From Mucidula mucida (lineage: Eukaryota; Basidiomycota; Agaricomycetes; Agaricales; Physalacriaceae): DNA of 64,000 nucleotides. The notes under the pieces were generated by a model. The model had not been told where the DNA came from, made no database searches, and was given only the letters and a program-made list of their open reading frames with translations. How positions within the stretch are numbered: position 1 is the stretch's first letter; each line of letters begins with the position of its first letter. The DNA lies in contig JADNYV010000061.1 of the NCBI GenBank assembly GCA_015501055.1, forward strand, positions 1 through 64,000, read 5' to 3'. Made by a program: the position numbers and the translations under genes. Shown here in pieces: positions 62,497-64,000 of the stretch.

Positions 62497-63995
62497 AGAA
62501 AATAATCGGAACAATTCAGAGCCAACGTCCTGCCTTGACCAACGCCACAAACGACGATTGTTCACGGCAAAGGGGGAAGATGTTCCGAATGCAACTCCAT
62601 CCTTTCTCGACCAGTTCGTCCGCAGTGTGTGTATGAGGCGGCGCTCTGACCAGCTGTATCTCTCATCGAACATCCCAACACGAGCCTCCACAGTAAGATC
62701 TTCCCTGCACAAGCCATCGTCGGCGGCAGAAACCGGCGCATCGATACCTTCAAACGACATGTCTGCCACGTTCAGATCCATCGTGACCTGGACGTGCTTG
62801 AGAGGCAGATCATGTATCGAGTGCATCGTAGAATGAAGCCATGTCCGATACGACACCCATGTCCTTGGCCAGAATCATTATCACATATAACCTGGAGATG
62901 CAAAGTGCGCAGCGAGATGCATGCACTGAGATCGGGCTGGAAGAGAATGCCGGATGATCTCCAACACTCTCTCGCCCGCCAACGGAAGGTCAAATGAACT
63001 ACGTTGGGCACGCTTGCCAGAAGTTGTTTCAGCAAGAAAAACTCCGGATTGTCATCACTCGACTCGTCGTTCTGCCTCATAGTGCAGCTGTAGTATATCT
63101 CGAGCGACAAAAGCTTGCTCAGCATTTCTGATAGCGCTGGCAACATGATCCAAGAGAGTGCGCCCCTTGCTTCGTCAAGGTCAAGAGTAAGATGGCGGGG
63201 AGAAGAGGGGATAGGCTGAAAATGGTGGGGGAAAAGAGTCTCCTTGACTCCTCGGCTCCAATCGCAAATTTGTACAAGGGGACCAAATGTGCGGGGGAAG
63301 TAAGCTGAACCGTGCAAAAGCAGAATGTACGACTTTGACGCATTGTTTGGCATTCCGTGTCGGGAGGGCCAATCAACGCCATTTATACGCAGATATTCGA
63401 GCCTTGGCATTGTGGAGAGGAACGAATGCAACAATGGAGGGCCTCCATAGAATTTTGCCTCGTCCAAGACCACAGTGCGGACCGATGAAAGAAAAGTTGA
63501 CCGGCAGCGCAAAGACGCCCAAACGGACAGTGCGTACAAATTGACCTCTATCAGCCGCAATTCCTCGACCTCTTCGAAGTACCGCAGAATTGGGACTGTA
63601 ACGCTTTCGTCATCCATCGCTCCCGGATTTGAGACTATGCGCCAGGCGCACATAAATATCACAAGGTCGATATGCCTTGCGTTGAAAGTCAACGTGCGTA
63701 TCCTGCGGGGTATCAAAGCAGGCGCGCGCGTTTTCAACAGCAGCGCCAGCTTCTTGATGCAGCGTGGGGTGCCGCAAGCGTGAGTGTCAAGTCTTGGATT
63801 GCGGCAGACATTTATGGATATGTCCTGGAATAAGGAGGGACGGGCGCAGGCTAGAAACGCCTTGTTGACCAGACTGAGCTGGTAAAGAGCGTGTTTGTCG
63901 GAGTCTTCAGCGAGGAGGTCGACGATGTCGTGGATCAGCTCCGCGGGCAGACGTCCCCACATTGTTGCTGAGGGAAGAGAATGAGGAATAGCCAT
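62497..63995 (-). pseudogene. F-box-like gene, right-arm copy, frameshifted
   Basis: Starts exactly like the gene at 29158 (MAIPHSLPSATMWGRLPAEL) and is open for about 400 codons to near 62840. A one-base change near 62860 then moves the end (SYRTWLHSTMHSIHDLPL...) into another frame, and a second one near 62650 moves the last 50 codons. Several amino-acid changes and a few extra codons (KETLFPHHFQP region) separate it from the left copy. The F-box segment itself is intact, so a shortened protein could still be made. Confidence 0.72.
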
Positions 63996-64000
63996 TGTCA

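Larger units (their letters stand above)
59680..64000 (-). repeat. Right arm of the large inverted duplication
   Basis: Inverted copy of about 29150-33440. The F-box start codon is at 63995 and the arm runs beyond the window. The 61000-62110 part is nearly identical to the left arm. Confidence 0.9.

Noticed and set aside
1..64000. CRISPR arrays, bacterial operons, rRNA genes
   Set aside because: No regularly spaced repeats, ribosome binding sites or rRNA-like sequence were seen; gene structure is fungal.

Overview
The window is nuclear DNA of a filamentous basidiomycete, most likely an agaricomycete. The evidence is dense short GT-AG introns (mostly 45-60 bp, with CTAAC/CTGAC-type branch sites), basidiomycete-type eIF4A, YTH and mitochondrial ribosomal genes, F-box-family genes, and a mobile-element set typical of mushrooms: a KDZ transposon with a TET/JBP oxygenase, chromodomain Gypsy elements, and a tyrosine-recombinase retroelement. 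There is no bacterial signature and no CRISPR. Many disrupted reading frames become continuous once introns are removed; where they do not, the gene is called a pseudogene.

Layout. 1-3272: 5' part of a decayed Gypsy element (minus strand) that runs off the left edge. 4483-5936: intact eIF4A (minus). 6465-23696: an 11.3-kb KDZ DNA transposon with about 260-bp inverted termini. It carries four passenger genes on the minus strand, a broken TET/JBP oxygenase, and a divergently transcribed broken transposase. A younger intact Gypsy element (17801-23685, identical 183-bp LTRs, one 1735-codon gag-pol frame, TSD AACCC) sits inside its last few bases. 24240-27383: Tc1/mariner-type element with TA target duplication and a transposase broken by stops. 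27610-28870: decayed F-box gene. 29150-33440: left arm of a large inverted duplication holding an F-box gene, an unrecognised multi-exon gene (gene X) and an aerolysin-like pore-forming protein gene. 34097-34340: a small TA-flanked MITE. 35018-40541: Ngaro/PAT-type tyrosine-recombinase retrotransposon with split direct repeats A1-B1-A2-B2 and spliceosomal introns inside its ORFs.

41421-43251: SOD-fold mitochondrial ribosomal protein (minus). 45466-47970: YTH-domain m6A reader in eight exons. 48960-49930: second, broken aerolysin-like copy. 50591-57752: small hAT-like MITE (8-bp TSD GTCCATTC) split by a full-length but dead chromodomain Gypsy element (51001-57490, TSD CCATC), a relative of the one at the left edge. 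57881-58452: decayed HSP20. About 59660-64000: right arm of the inverted duplication (broken aerolysin-like copy, gene X, frameshifted F-box copy), continuing past the window edge.

Overall, three or four housekeeping genes (eIF4A, mitoribosomal protein, YTH reader, formerly HSP20) are islands in a repeat-rich accessory region. That region has grown by nested transposition and by duplication of an F-box/gene X/aerolysin-like module. Most premature stops and most LTR differences are C-to-T or G-to-A changes, several at CpG, as expected for deamination of methylated cytosines. This is notable because the KDZ element itself carries a TET/JBP oxygenase relative.
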